Positions 1-7,888 of a stretch of 64,000 nucleotides of DNA are shown here, piece after piece (the first letter of the stretch is position 1; every line of letters begins with the position of its first letter). The stretch is taken from contig NZ_CP034235.1 in assembly GCF_009728935.1 (NCBI RefSeq), positions 1,960,001 through 2,024,000 of the forward strand. Reading direction: 5' to 3'. A program made the position numbers and the translations under genes. The DNA comes from Paenibacillus psychroresistens. Its GTDB lineage: Bacteria; Bacillota; Bacilli; Paenibacillales; NBRC-103111. A model generated the notes under the pieces. That model was given only the letters and a program-made list of their open reading frames with translations, made no database searches and was not told the origin of the DNA.

Positions 1-28
1 CGTTCTATGATAATAAAGTAGAAAGGAA

Positions 29-547
29 GTGGAAGCGAAATTGGTTAATCCTATTATGGTACAGAGAGCACAATTAAGCAGATGGAGAAAAACCCAAGTA
101 TGGTTTAGCAAGCTTTCCAAGCAATGGCAGCTCCTGGTGATGTCGATTCCCTTGTTAATGCTGATTTTTGTATTCAACTACTTTCCATTATGGGGCTGGA
201 TTATGGCTTTCCAGAACTATAAAGTAAATAAAGGCATCTTCGGCAGTAAATTTGTTGGCTTCGACAATTTTCGTACGTTGTTTGCAGATGAGCAATTTTA
301 CTTGGTTCTGCGCAATACATTGAGCATGGGTTTTTTGAATCTTATCTTTGGTTTTATTGGTGCGATTGTTCTTGCTCTTCTCTTAAATGAGGTGCGTTTA
401 ACCTTTTTTAAAAGAACGATACAAACCATTACTTATATCCCCCATTTTGTTTCATGGGTTGTAATTGCGCTAGTATCAGGTGAGATTAAGCAAGGTGACA
501 TGAAGCTTCAACCTAATGACGTGTGGATTCTAACTAGCACTGACTAG
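29..547 (+). pseudogene. Truncated CUT1 sugar ABC transporter permease (LplB type)
   Basis: The first 150 or so residues look like the N-terminal half of an LplB/YtcP-type permease: a short cytoplasmic leader, a membrane segment with the typical NYFPLWGWIMAFQNY signature, a second long hydrophobic stretch, then FKRTIQTITYIPHFVSWVV. Homologues continue for another 150 residues with the EAA loop and three more membrane segments. Here similarity ends after VVIALVS and about 20 unrelated residues lead to a stop, followed directly by a terminator. The loss of the EAA loop, which contacts the ATPase, means the product cannot work as a permease. A GTG at 29 sits too close to the AAAGGA purine tract; ATG 56 is the alternative start. 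I infer a deletion remnant of a larger transporter locus. Confidence 0.75.
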
Positions 548-580
548 CATTGTATAACGGTAAAATACTTGTAAGAAATC

Positions 581-606
581 CCAGTGCCATAAAGGTACTG
601 GTTTTT
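581..606 (+). terminator. Rho-independent terminator
   Basis: CCAGTGCC pairs with GGTACTGG across an ATAAA loop, with one G-T pair, and is followed by TTTTT. It ends transcription of the broken permease region and isolates it from the gene at 804. Confidence 0.8.
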
Positions 607-803
607 CTGCATTTTAAATTAAGATGCGTTTGGTCCTTGTCATATTACGCACTAAAAAATTTGGATATGGCGGAATTTTATGAGATGATACGAATATCAA
701 GGATAAACCGTTAAGATGTCTTTTAAGATGGCGTTTGTCCGGAAATATAAGAGCTGTATAATGGTGAAGCTTATACTTATATTTTGGAAAAGGAGCTGAA
801 GGA

Positions 804-1376
804 ATGAATATATATACGCGCACAGGTGATGAGGGACAAACGGGTATTATTGGGGGACGTGTGGAGAAGGACGATATTCGAGTGGAAGCTTACGGAACTG
901 TGGATGAGCTTAATTGCTTTGTAGGGCAGGCTCGCAGCTTGTTGATTGATGTTAAATATGCAGATTTAAGCATTGATCTATTACATATTCAGCATGAGCT
1001 TTTTGACTGCGGCCATGATCTTGCACTAGCTAAGCTGGAGCTTCATCCTGTTAAAGTTTTTGCAGCAATGATTGATCATTTGGAAGCTTTGATTGATAAA
1101 TATGATGCAGAAACAGAAGACTTGCAGCGGTTTATTCTGCCAGGAGGCAGTATGATTTCATCAAGCTTGCATATCTGCCGGACAGTTTGCCGACGTGCCG
1201 AACGCAATGTAGTTGCATTGGCCCGATTGCAGGAAATTAACCCAGAGGTGCGCAGATATCTAAATAGATTGTCTGATTTGTTCTTCACTATTGCTCGAGT
1301 AGGTAACCTCCGTGAAGATATAAAGGATGTCGAATATGAACGCAGTGCCTTGGTGTTTCGGACGAAAACAAAATGA
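804..1376 (+). CDS. pduO: ATP:cob(I)alamin adenosyltransferase, PduO type
   Basis: A 190-residue cytoplasmic enzyme that transfers the 5'-deoxyadenosyl group of ATP to cob(I)alamin, making coenzyme B12. The family's N-terminal ATP-binding signature YTRTGDEGQTG is at residues 4-14, the DELN segment follows at about 35, and the C-terminal helix carries RRAERNVV, the usual arginine/glutamate motif of PduO/MMAB proteins. Length is normal for the short form. The start is preceded by AAAAGGAGCTGAAGG. It heads a tightly packed run of genes; the next start overlaps its stop in ATGA. I saw no cobalamin riboswitch upstream. Identification by motif is firm; which B12-dependent enzyme it serves cannot be told from this window. 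Confidence 0.93.
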   Translation: MNIYTRTGDEGQTGIIGGRVEKDDIRVEAYGTVDELNCFVGQARSLLIDVKYADLSIDLLHIQHELFDCGHDLALAKLELHPVKVFAAMIDHLEALIDKYDAETEDLQRFILPGGSMISSSLHICRTVCRRAERNVVALARLQEINPEVRRYLNRLSDLFFTIARVGNLREDIKDVEYERSALVFRTKTK

Positions 1377-2311
1377 ACTATTATAAGCCCTTGGTTTACG
1401 AGATACCGGTAGAAGAAGATGGTTGGATCCTAAAAACTATTTTGCAGAAAAGAATGTTTATTTCACGGAGCTTGCTGTCTCGGTTGAAGCAGACAGAGCA
1501 AGGAATCATGCTGAATGGGGAACGTGTCTACATTAGTGTGCGCGTGGCTGTGGGAGACCGAGTAGAAGTGCGAATGGAAGAGGAAACATCGACAGATATT
1601 ATCCCGCAGAATATTCCGCTAGACATTATACATGAGGATGAGCATTTGCTTATCTTAAATAAGCCAACAGGGATAATTGTCCACCCGACGCATGGGCATT
1701 ACATAAACACGCTTGCTAACGGAGTCGTTTATTACTGGCAACAGAGCGGACAGAATATTCGCTTTCGTCCGATTCATCGCTTAGATCAAGAAACCTCCGG
1801 TGTGTTAGCTATCGCTAAAAATCCTTATGTTCATCAGTGGGTATCGGAGCAAATGATTGCTCAAACGACTAAGAAAGAATATGTGGCGATAGTATATGGC
1901 CATGTAGCAGCTGATCGAGGTACAATTGATGCTCCGATTGATCGCAATCCGGAAAGTCCGCATTTACGTATTGTTCTGGAAACAGGTTATCCATCCGTTA
2001 CCCATTATGAAGTGGTAGAGCGATATAAGGATGTTTCACTCGTCAGATTGTGGCTCGATACGGGGCGAACTCATCAAATTCGTGTGCATATGAGGTCGAT
2101 TGGACATCCCTTAATGGGGGATAAGTTATATTTTACGAATGAGGCTGGGGAAGAGCTGCTTGCAGATAATTCGGTACCGCTTATAGAAAGGCATGCTCTA
2201 CATGCGGAGAAGCTTGGATTTACTCATCCAGCTACCAAGCAATGGATGGAATTTACGGCAAAGCTGCCAACAGATATGAGTCATTTTATTGAAAAACTAA
2301 CTTTACTATAA
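1373..2311 (+). CDS. RluA-family RNA pseudouridine synthase
   Basis: This 312-residue protein isomerises uridine to pseudouridine in rRNA or tRNA. The N-terminal 70 residues resemble an S4-like RNA-binding domain, then the catalytic domain begins at about 82 (IPLDIIHEDEHLLILNKPTG). The catalytic motif HRLDQETSG lies at residues 135-143, with Asp138 as the expected nucleophile, and the late motif GRTHQIRVHMRSIGHPLMGD is intact. It overlaps the upstream gene by four bases, so translation is probably coupled. Target uridine cannot be assigned: the RluA family includes RluA, RluC, RluD and several Bacillus paralogues of this size. Confidence 0.93.
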   Translation: MNYYKPLVYEIPVEEDGWILKTILQKRMFISRSLLSRLKQTEQGIMLNGERVYISVRVAVGDRVEVRMEEETSTDIIPQNIPLDIIHEDEHLLILNKPTGIIVHPTHGHYINTLANGVVYYWQQSGQNIRFRPIHRLDQETSGVLAIAKNPYVHQWVSEQMIAQTTKKEYVAIVYGHVAADRGTIDAPIDRNPESPHLRIVLETGYPSVTHYEVVERYKDVSLVRLWLDTGRTHQIRVHMRSIGHPLMGDKLYFTNEAGEELLADNSVPLIERHALHAEKLGFTHPATKQWMEFTAKLPTDMSHFIEKLTLL

Positions 2312-2327
2312 AGGATTGAATTCAGCT

Positions 2328-2687
2328 ATGAGTCTGCAATTATATGGTTATTCCAAATGTAATACCTGTCGTGATGCTATAAAATCGCTTCGTGCTAAAG
2401 GTTATGAGCTGAAAATGATTGAATTGTTTGAAACTCCACCTTCTGTGAAGCAATTAAAAGCTTGGATTGAGACTAGCGGACTGCCAATTCAGAAATTTTT
2501 TAACGTATCTGGTGAAGTATATAGAGATATGCAATTGAAAGACAAGCTGGCTTCGATGTCGGATGAGGAAAAGCTTGCCTTGCTTGCATCTAATGGAAGG
2601 TTAATTAAACGCCCTATCGCTTTTGACGAGCATAATGTCACGGTAGGCTTTAAAGAAGCTGAATATGTCGAGGTTTGGGGGAAATAA
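2328..2687 (+). CDS. ArsC/Spx-family protein (YusI-like)
   Basis: A 119-residue thioredoxin-fold protein. The N-terminal beta-strand leads into a CNTC motif (CxxC), the hallmark of the ArsC/Spx/YusI family, followed by the conserved segments KFFNVSGEVYRD and NGRLIKRPI near residues 60 and 90. I place the start at ATG 2328 because AAAGGA at about 2310 gives proper spacing; a TTG at 2316 lies on top of that site. True Spx regulators carry an RPI motif and act on RNA polymerase, while arsenate reductases use the single N-terminal cysteine. This one is closest to the YusI/YffB group, whose function is not well defined. Confidence 0.88.
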   Translation: MSLQLYGYSKCNTCRDAIKSLRAKGYELKMIELFETPPSVKQLKAWIETSGLPIQKFFNVSGEVYRDMQLKDKLASMSDEEKLALLASNGRLIKRPIAFDEHNVTVGFKEAEYVEVWGK

Positions 2688-2690
2688 CGA

Positions 2691-3767
2691 ATGACGGATA
2701 AACGAGAACCACAAAAGAAGAATAAACCATGGTGGTTTATGGGTGCAGCCGGTATATTTCTTTTAACTAAAATAAAACTCTTATTGCCACTGCTCAAGTT
2801 AGGTACTTTTGGCGGAACAATAATAACGATGGCGGTTTCTGTTTGGGCATTTGCGCAAATTGCACCTATCCAAACTGCAGTTGGACTAATTGTGATGATT
2901 TTTATTCACGAAATGGGACATGTCATTGCCTCGAAGCAAAAAGGCTTGCCAACAAGCGCACCGATATTTATCCCGTTTTTAGGTGCTATGATTAATTTAA
3001 AACGTAATCCGCGTGATGCTGAAACAGAAGCTTATATTGCTTTTGGCGGTCCTCTTCTAGGAACCGTAGGCGCACTTGGTGCTTTCTTTATCGGCTGGTA
3101 TTGGGAGCTACCATTATTTATTTATATTGCATGGATTGGCTTTTTTCTTAACCTGATTAATTTATTGCCGATTCACCCTTTAGATGGCGGGCGCATTTCA
3201 GTTGCAGTAAGTCGTTGGTTGTGGCTGTTTGGATTAACAGGCGGGCTATTCATCATTCTATATATTCATGCTTATGTTATGTTGATTTTCTGGGCATTGT
3301 TTGCTTGGGACCTCTATAATAAGTATGTTCGTAAAAAAGATTCAAAGCCTAGAAGCACTTGGGGGACTTTTGAAGTTGATATGGACCCAATTCTTGAACA
3401 AGGTTTTTTCATTCCGGGAACGGAGCATCGTCGCGAATTGGCTTTTGAAACGTATTCTGAGCTGGAAGATGGCAAACAGAGGGTACTGATCTATTGGCGG
3501 GAAATGGGCCTCCATGGATTGCTTAATTTATTCGAGCAAGGCTTGATTAAAAGTGTGTACACCTCACAAATTGAGCGGATAACGAAAGAAAACAAAGCTT
3601 ATTTACTTATTCGTTGTCAGGTTGATTATTATCCTCATACAAACGATGCTTATTATGAGGTTGCACCTAAAGTAAGATGGAAATATGGCATAACCTATGC
3701 CTTACTTGCGGTTTTTTTAGGGTATATGATGCATGCGGCATCAAAAATGGAGCTTTATATAAAATAA
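2691..3767 (+). CDS. Site-2 protease family membrane metalloprotease (M50)
   Basis: The 358-residue membrane protein has the two signature motifs of M50 intramembrane proteases: HEMGH at residues 73-77 (zinc ligands plus catalytic glutamate) and NLLPIHPLDGGR at 157-168, with Asp165 as third ligand. Hydrophobic stretches surround both motifs, giving four to five membrane segments, then a soluble region of about 130 residues and a last hydrophobic helix near the C-terminus. It starts three bases after the upstream stop. The C-terminal soluble domain (about 215-335) has no motif I recognise and may bind substrate. Substrate is unknown; family members cleave anti-sigma factors, regulators or lipoprotein-like peptides within the membrane. 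Confidence 0.88.
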   Translation: MTDKREPQKKNKPWWFMGAAGIFLLTKIKLLLPLLKLGTFGGTIITMAVSVWAFAQIAPIQTAVGLIVMIFIHEMGHVIASKQKGLPTSAPIFIPFLGAMINLKRNPRDAETEAYIAFGGPLLGTVGALGAFFIGWYWELPLFIYIAWIGFFLNLINLLPIHPLDGGRISVAVSRWLWLFGLTGGLFIILYIHAYVMLIFWALFAWDLYNKYVRKKDSKPRSTWGTFEVDMDPILEQGFFIPGTEHRRELAFETYSELEDGKQRVLIYWREMGLHGLLNLFEQGLIKSVYTSQIERITKENKAYLLIRCQVDYYPHTNDAYYEVAPKVRWKYGITYALLAVFLGYMMHAASKMELYIK

Positions 3768-3786
3768 TAACTTAACGAGGTAGAAA

Positions 3787-4959
3787 ATGAACATAGCAGG
3801 CTCTAAGCGATTGAAGCGGCTTGGATCGGCGATTTTTGCCGAGATTGCCGAGTGGAAGGAACAGGTAAGAAGCCAAGGGATGGATATCATAGATTTAGGG
3901 ATTGGCAGTCCAGATCAACCACCTTCCCCGACGGTTATGAAAGCATTAATTAATGCCGTTAGTAATCCGCAGAATTATGGTTACCCCTCATCGGAAGGCA
4001 GCCTGCTTTTTCGTCAAACGGTTGCGCGATGGTACAAGCACCGTTTTGATGTTGAATTGAATCCGGACAACGAGATTTTAGCGCTAATGGGCTCGCAGGA
4101 TGGGCTGGCTCATTTGGCGATGGCGATAACGGATCCTGGCGACTTGGCATTGGTCCCTGATCCGGGGTATCCGATTTATTCGGCTAGCTTGATTCTAGCT
4201 GGGGTTACTGCCTATACCATGCCGCTTCGTGCCGAGAATGAGTATCTGCCCAATTTAAAAGATATTCCCGTAGAGATTGCTCAACAAGCTAAATTTATGC
4301 TCTTAAATTACCCTAGTAACCCTCTGTCTGCGGTGGCGGATCGAGCTTTTTTCGAGCAATTGGTAGAGTTTGCTGTTAAGAATGAAATCATCATCGTTCA
4401 TGACTTAGCTTACTCAGAAATGACGTTTGACGGCTTTTCTCCACTTAGCATTCTTCAAATTGCAGGTGCTAAGGAGATCGCAGTGGAATTTCATTCGTTA
4501 TCGAAAAGCTTCAATATGGCAGGTTGCCGTTTGGCATTTATGGTTGGAAATGCAAGTGTAGTCAAAGCACTGCGGACCTTAAAATCAAATATTGATTATG
4601 GTGTATTCTTAGCTGTGCAAGAAGCGGGAATTGCTGCCTTAGAAGAAGATATGACCCATGAATATACAGTTGCTAAACAATATGAACGGAGACGGGATTT
4701 GGTCATCGAAGGACTGAAGCAAGCTGGCTGGGACATCCCGCTTCCGAAAGCGACCATGTTTATCTGGGCACCGATACCACAAGGCTGGACCTCTCGACAA
4801 ATTTCCCGGGAAATTTTACTAGCAACAGGGGTTGTTGTCATTCCTGGAGATGCTTTTGGATTAGAAGGCGAAGGGTATGTGCGGATTGCCTTGGTGCAAA
4901 ACGAAGAACGATTGGCGGAAGCAGTATCGCGGATTGGTCGATTTTTGCATAAGATCTAG
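3787..4959 (+). CDS. Class I/II PLP-dependent aminotransferase, DapL/PatA-like
   Basis: A 390-residue fold-type I aminotransferase. Visible features are the N-terminal DLGIGSPDQPPSP substrate loop, Asn178 in NYPSNP, Asp206 and Tyr209 in HDLAYSEM, the PLP lysine Lys240 in SLSKSFNMAG and the neighbouring Arg248. This pattern fits the LL-diaminopimelate aminotransferase / PatA group, which includes lysine-biosynthetic DapL but also other amino-donor enzymes, so the substrate is not settled. It is followed 21 bases later by an EamA transporter, a combination that often handles an amino acid, but this is only inference. The start is supported by AACGAGGTAGAAA just upstream. Confidence 0.88.
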   Translation: MNIAGSKRLKRLGSAIFAEIAEWKEQVRSQGMDIIDLGIGSPDQPPSPTVMKALINAVSNPQNYGYPSSEGSLLFRQTVARWYKHRFDVELNPDNEILALMGSQDGLAHLAMAITDPGDLALVPDPGYPIYSASLILAGVTAYTMPLRAENEYLPNLKDIPVEIAQQAKFMLLNYPSNPLSAVADRAFFEQLVEFAVKNEIIIVHDLAYSEMTFDGFSPLSILQIAGAKEIAVEFHSLSKSFNMAGCRLAFMVGNASVVKALRTLKSNIDYGVFLAVQEAGIAALEEDMTHEYTVAKQYERRRDLVIEGLKQAGWDIPLPKATMFIWAPIPQGWTSRQISREILLATGVVVIPGDAFGLEGEGYVRIALVQNEERLAEAVSRIGRFLHKI

Positions 4960-4980
4960 AAGCGTGAGGTGTCCGTAAAT

Positions 4981-5895
4981 ATGAATGCAGAGAAGTTTTT
5001 TAAACATCCAGTCGGGATAATGCTCGCTGCAACCATGGCTACATTACTTTGGGGAAGTGCGTTTCCTTTTATTAAGCTTAGCTATGGTAAATTGGGAATT
5101 GGCAAAGATAATTGGCCGGAACAGCTTTTGTTTGCGGGGTACAGGTTTGTGATGGCAGCTTTACTAATTTTTGGATTTATGATGTTGATTAGGAAGAAAG
5201 CGGGTTACCAAAGCGGGACTCTATTGAAAATCGGTAAAATCGGACTATTTCAGACCTTTCTTCAATATGTCTTTTTTTATTATGGTTTAAGTGGGAGTTC
5301 TGGTATCCAAGGCTCGATTATTGCCGGGACTACCTCTTTTTTTCAACTATTATTAGCGCACTTTATGTACAAAAATGATCGCATTAATCGAAAAATAGTT
5401 ATCGGTACTTTGTTAGGTTTTGCTGGTGTTATTATTGTAAACATGACTAAAGGAACGCTGTCGCTGAATATTGGAATTGCTGAAATCTGTTTGCTGATTG
5501 CGATGTTTTTCGGTGCATTGGGTAATGTCTTTTCCAAAAATGCAGCTCAAGAGCTGGATGTCCTGTATATCACGAGCTGGCAAATGCTGATAGGAGGAGG
5601 TGCAATGCTGCTTCTAGGAGTAGCTTTTGCAGGAATAATGCCATTCACATTCACCTGGGAAACGATCTTGATGTTGTTATATTTAGCCTTTCTTTCGGCA
5701 TTAGGCTTTGTACTCTGGAATAATGTGATGAAATATAATAAGGTTGGAAAAATTTCAATGTATCTATTTCTAGTTCCAGTTTTTGGTGTGATTCTATCAG
5801 CTCTAATGCTAAGCGAAGAAATACATCTGATCGTATTGCTAGCGCTTGGTTTGGTTGTTTCGGGGATTGTGATCGTAAATCGTTCAAAGGCTTAA
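4981..5895 (+). CDS. EamA-family DMT transporter
   Basis: About 304 residues with ten hydrophobic segments arranged as two tandem EamA repeats, the first starting with MATLLWGSAFPFIKLSYG and the second around residues 155-295. Such drug/metabolite superfamily proteins export amino acids or small metabolites across the plasma membrane by proton exchange. I prefer ATG 4981 to the GTG at 4969, since the only purine-rich ribosome binding site, GTGAGG, lies directly before that GTG. It is the last gene of the 804-5895 cluster. Substrate cannot be read from the sequence; the aminotransferase upstream may point to an amino acid or a derivative. Confidence 0.88.
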   Translation: MNAEKFFKHPVGIMLAATMATLLWGSAFPFIKLSYGKLGIGKDNWPEQLLFAGYRFVMAALLIFGFMMLIRKKAGYQSGTLLKIGKIGLFQTFLQYVFFYYGLSGSSGIQGSIIAGTTSFFQLLLAHFMYKNDRINRKIVIGTLLGFAGVIIVNMTKGTLSLNIGIAEICLLIAMFFGALGNVFSKNAAQELDVLYITSWQMLIGGGAMLLLGVAFAGIMPFTFTWETILMLLYLAFLSALGFVLWNNVMKYNKVGKISMYLFLVPVFGVILSALMLSEEIHLIVLLALGLVVSGIVIVNRSKA

Positions 5896-5944
5896 TCTAA
5901 GCCTAATACTAAAAAAGAGTATACATTGTTACACTTGCAATCGA

Positions 5945-6074
5945 TTAACTGGAAAAAATCTATCTAAAATGATCGAAATAGGATTAATAGAAAATCCATC
6001 TAAATCATCTGAGTGGTAGGAGTCATGTTCTCTAAAAATTGACTTTCTCAACAACCTATTTATTTTCCAGTTAA
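5945..6074. repeat. 130-bp segment bounded by perfect 12-bp inverted repeats
   Basis: TTAACTGGAAAA and its exact reverse complement bound an AT-rich segment without an open frame. I see no target-site duplication outside the repeats. It could be a miniature transposable element remnant or the arms of a cruciform or RNA hairpin. Confidence 0.4.
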
Positions 6075-6185
6075 GTGAACCCGACATGTATTGCCTTAGT
6101 TTTCATTCCTTTGGAAATTCAAAATGTAAGTTGCTTCTTCAGCAATATAATCAGCTGCAAGGGTAATTATTTTTTGGTTTTAAAG

Positions 6186-6197
6186 TGGTATACAATA
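6186..6197. promoter_or_regulatory. Putative GntR operator copy before the apnO-like gene
   Basis: TGGTATACAATA is, in reverse complement, TATTGTATACCA. That matches the corresponding strand of the site at 8760-8771 (TATTGTATACAA) in 11 of 12 bases. TATACA here could also act as a -10 box, so repressor binding would block the promoter of the gene at 6325. Confidence 0.45.
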
Positions 6198-6232
6198 GGT
6201 ATTTAATAAAAATATCTGTTGTATTTTTTATG

Positions 6233-6294
6233 CCAATAAGTTATATTCGAGACATCGCCAGACGTGGTGATGCGATAATATTTGAGCTTATTGG
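6233..6294 (+). promoter_or_regulatory. Long imperfect stem-loop in the leader of the apnO-like gene
   Basis: CCAATAAG at 6233-6240 pairs with CTTATTGG at 6287-6294. ATCGCC pairs with GGTGAT near the tip, and an AATAT/ATATT stretch lies between. There is no T-run after it, so it is not a classical terminator. It ends about 17 bases before the ribosome binding site at 6311-6319. Confidence 0.4.
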
Positions 6295-6324
6295 TACAAA
6301 ACTTAACTAATGGAGGAAGCAATA

Positions 6325-7176
6325 ATGACGACTATTACACTTATTGGTGCAGGCGGAAAGATGGGCTGTAGGATTACAGATAATTTAAAAGACACGGAAT
6401 ATAAGGTGTTTTATGTGGAGGTTGGTGAACAGGGGAAGCTTAATCTGGCCTCCCGTGGATTAGCAGCGACTGAAATGAAAGTAGCAGTAGGTCAATCCGA
6501 TGTTGTGATTATGGCGGTTCCAGATGTTCGAATTGGTGTGATATCAGCTACTATAGTGCCAGAAATGCAAAGTGGCGCTATGATGATTTTACTTGATCCC
6601 GCTGCAGCCTATTTAGGAAAGCTGCCTGAACGTGAGGATATAACCTACTTTGTATCCCATCCTTGTCATCCTCCTGTCTTTAACGATGAAACAACGATGG
6701 AAGCTAAAAAGGACTTTTTCGGAGGGGTTTTGGCTAAGCAAGCTATTGTTTGTGCATTAAAGCAAGGGCCAGATGAAGATTATCTTAAGGGTGAAGATGT
6801 TGCTAAAATCATGTATTCTCCAGTAATTCGTTCCCATCGAATTACAGTGGATCAAATGGCGATCTTAGAGCCGACTATGGCTGAGACGGTTAGCTCCATG
6901 GTTGTGACTATGCTAGGTGAAGCTTTGGATGAAACTGTAAAACGTGGTGTTCCTCTTGAAGCAGCCAAGGATTTTATGCTAGGCCATATCAATATTCAAC
7001 TAGCCATTGTTTTTGGAGCAGCAGGAAACCCATTCTCAGATGCTTGTCTAATCGCGATCGAATACGGTAAGCGACACATGATTAAAGAGGACTGGAAAAA
7101 ATTATTCGAGCCTGCCAGTATATATGATCAAGTGGATGTTATGCTGCATCCGGAAAAACTCAAAAAGCCGATCTGA
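6325..7176 (+). CDS. apnO: D-apionate oxidoisomerase-like NAD-dependent enzyme (ApnO family)
   Basis: A 283-residue Rossmann enzyme: LIGAGGKMG at residues 6-14 binds the dinucleotide, VIMAVPD at 61-67 is typical of beta-hydroxyacid dehydrogenase-like folds, and the highly conserved block HPCHPPVFNDE lies at 112-122. This is the protein type usually named 'phosphogluconate dehydrogenase, C-terminal domain' and, from memory, the family of ApnO, which converts D-apionate to 3-oxo-isoapionate. The start is ATG 6325, since GGAGGAAG at 6312-6319 precedes it; the ATG at 6310 overlaps that site. Nearby genes (isomerase-fold protein, Gfo/Idh dehydrogenase, GH140-type hydrolases) support the apiose reading. 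Other acyclic sugar acids remain possible substrates. Confidence 0.75.
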   Translation: MTTITLIGAGGKMGCRITDNLKDTEYKVFYVEVGEQGKLNLASRGLAATEMKVAVGQSDVVIMAVPDVRIGVISATIVPEMQSGAMMILLDPAAAYLGKLPEREDITYFVSHPCHPPVFNDETTMEAKKDFFGGVLAKQAIVCALKQGPDEDYLKGEDVAKIMYSPVIRSHRITVDQMAILEPTMAETVSSMVVTMLGEALDETVKRGVPLEAAKDFMLGHINIQLAIVFGAAGNPFSDACLIAIEYGKRHMIKEDWKKLFEPASIYDQVDVMLHPEKLKKPI

Positions 7177-7214
7177 TGAGCGGCCATTAAGTATATATTT
7201 AGGGTGAACATTTT

Positions 7215-7850
7215 TTAGAACAGCAATATTCTTTTGCCATATTCTAAATGCTGTGTCATTTCAGTAGAGGCACCATCTGCATCACCATTTGTAATAAACT
7301 TGAAAATATTGAGATGGTTCTCGTAGGAAATTTGAATACGGGTAATGTCCTTCTGTAATACCTTTAAAGCAATTTGGTAAAGCCTGTCCTGCAAACGTTC
7401 CATGGTTTGGACGATTTCTAAATTGCCGTATAAATTAGCTAAACCTAAATGGAATTCGGAATCTATCGTCGTGAAAAGCGCATAGTCTCGATTATCTACA
7501 CAGCTTTTTTGGCGGCTTAGATTGTCTTCAAACCAGGCGATTTGCTCGGAAGATAAGGAAAGACCGGCTAATTTTTTGGCGACAAAGGATTCAATCGCGA
7601 TCCGAAAATCGTAGAAATGGATCACTTTGTCTATTGAAAGCTCCTTAACAAAGATTCCTTTGTTTGGCGTATAGCTAACATGGCCTTCTGCTTCCAAGCG
7701 CTCTAAGGCCGCACGGATGGGAGTACGGCTCATTTCCAGCTTCTCGACAAGATTACGCTCGGTTAAAAATTCACCAGGTGTAAAGTGACCATTCATTAAC
7801 CATTCTCTAAGTTTAACGTAAGCTTTTTCTTTAAGTGTAGCTTCTTGCAT
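7215..7850 (-). CDS. FCD-domain GntR-family transcriptional regulator
   Basis: A 211-residue regulator with an N-terminal winged helix (residues 5-68; LREWLMNGHFTPGEFLTERN then EKLEMSRTPIRAALERLEAEG) and an all-helical C-terminal FCD domain that in this family often binds a sugar acid with a metal. Expected histidines are present in the HLGLANL and NHLNIFKF segments. I use ATG 7850 because AAAGGGG lies just before it; an ATG at 7874 is too far upstream. It follows the isomerase-fold gene on the same strand and is likely cotranscribed. It probably represses the divergent sugar-acid genes, with candidate sites at 8760 and 6188. Confidence 0.9.
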   Translation of the reverse strand: MQEATLKEKAYVKLREWLMNGHFTPGEFLTERNLVEKLEMSRTPIRAALERLEAEGHVSYTPNKGIFVKELSIDKVIHFYDFRIAIESFVAKKLAGLSLSSEQIAWFEDNLSRQKSCVDNRDYALFTTIDSEFHLGLANLYGNLEIVQTMERLQDRLYQIALKVLQKDITRIQISYENHLNIFKFITNGDADGASTEMTQHLEYGKRILLF

Positions 7851-7866
7851 TAGAATCCCCTTTCGA

Positions 7867-7888
7867 ATATACATTCCAAACAGTATAT
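7867..7888. promoter_or_regulatory. Inverted repeat ATATAC-N10-GTATAT before the GntR gene
   Basis: A perfect 6-bp inverted repeat with a 10-bp spacer overlaps the end of the upstream gene and the leader of the GntR gene. It shares the GTATA/TATAC core with the other candidate operators but has a different spacing, so its role is uncertain. Confidence 0.25.

Larger units (their letters stand above)
5896..6324. other. Intergenic region with 12-bp inverted repeats, operator and structured leader
   Basis: This 429-bp stretch has no convincing gene. It begins with a small hairpin over the stop codon of the transporter (AGGCTTA/TAAGCCT). TTAACTGGAAAA at 5945-5956 recurs inverted as TTTTCCAGTTAA at 6063-6074. 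A GGTATACAAT sequence at about 6187 resembles the palindrome at 8760, and a 62-nt imperfect stem-loop at 6233-6294 lies in the presumed leader of the following gene. Confidence 0.6.

Noticed and set aside
481-606. Group II or group I intron boundary inside the permease
   Set aside because: GTGAGAT after the break resembles an intron 5' end only loosely, and no downstream exon continues the permease.
619-740. Repeat of TTAAGATG plus GCGTTTG/CGTTTGG at 619 and 723
   Set aside because: Short and gapped, in AT-rich DNA without any other structure; likely chance.
548-803. Cobalamin riboswitch before the adenosyltransferase
   Set aside because: No B12-box-like sequence or matching fold could be seen by eye.
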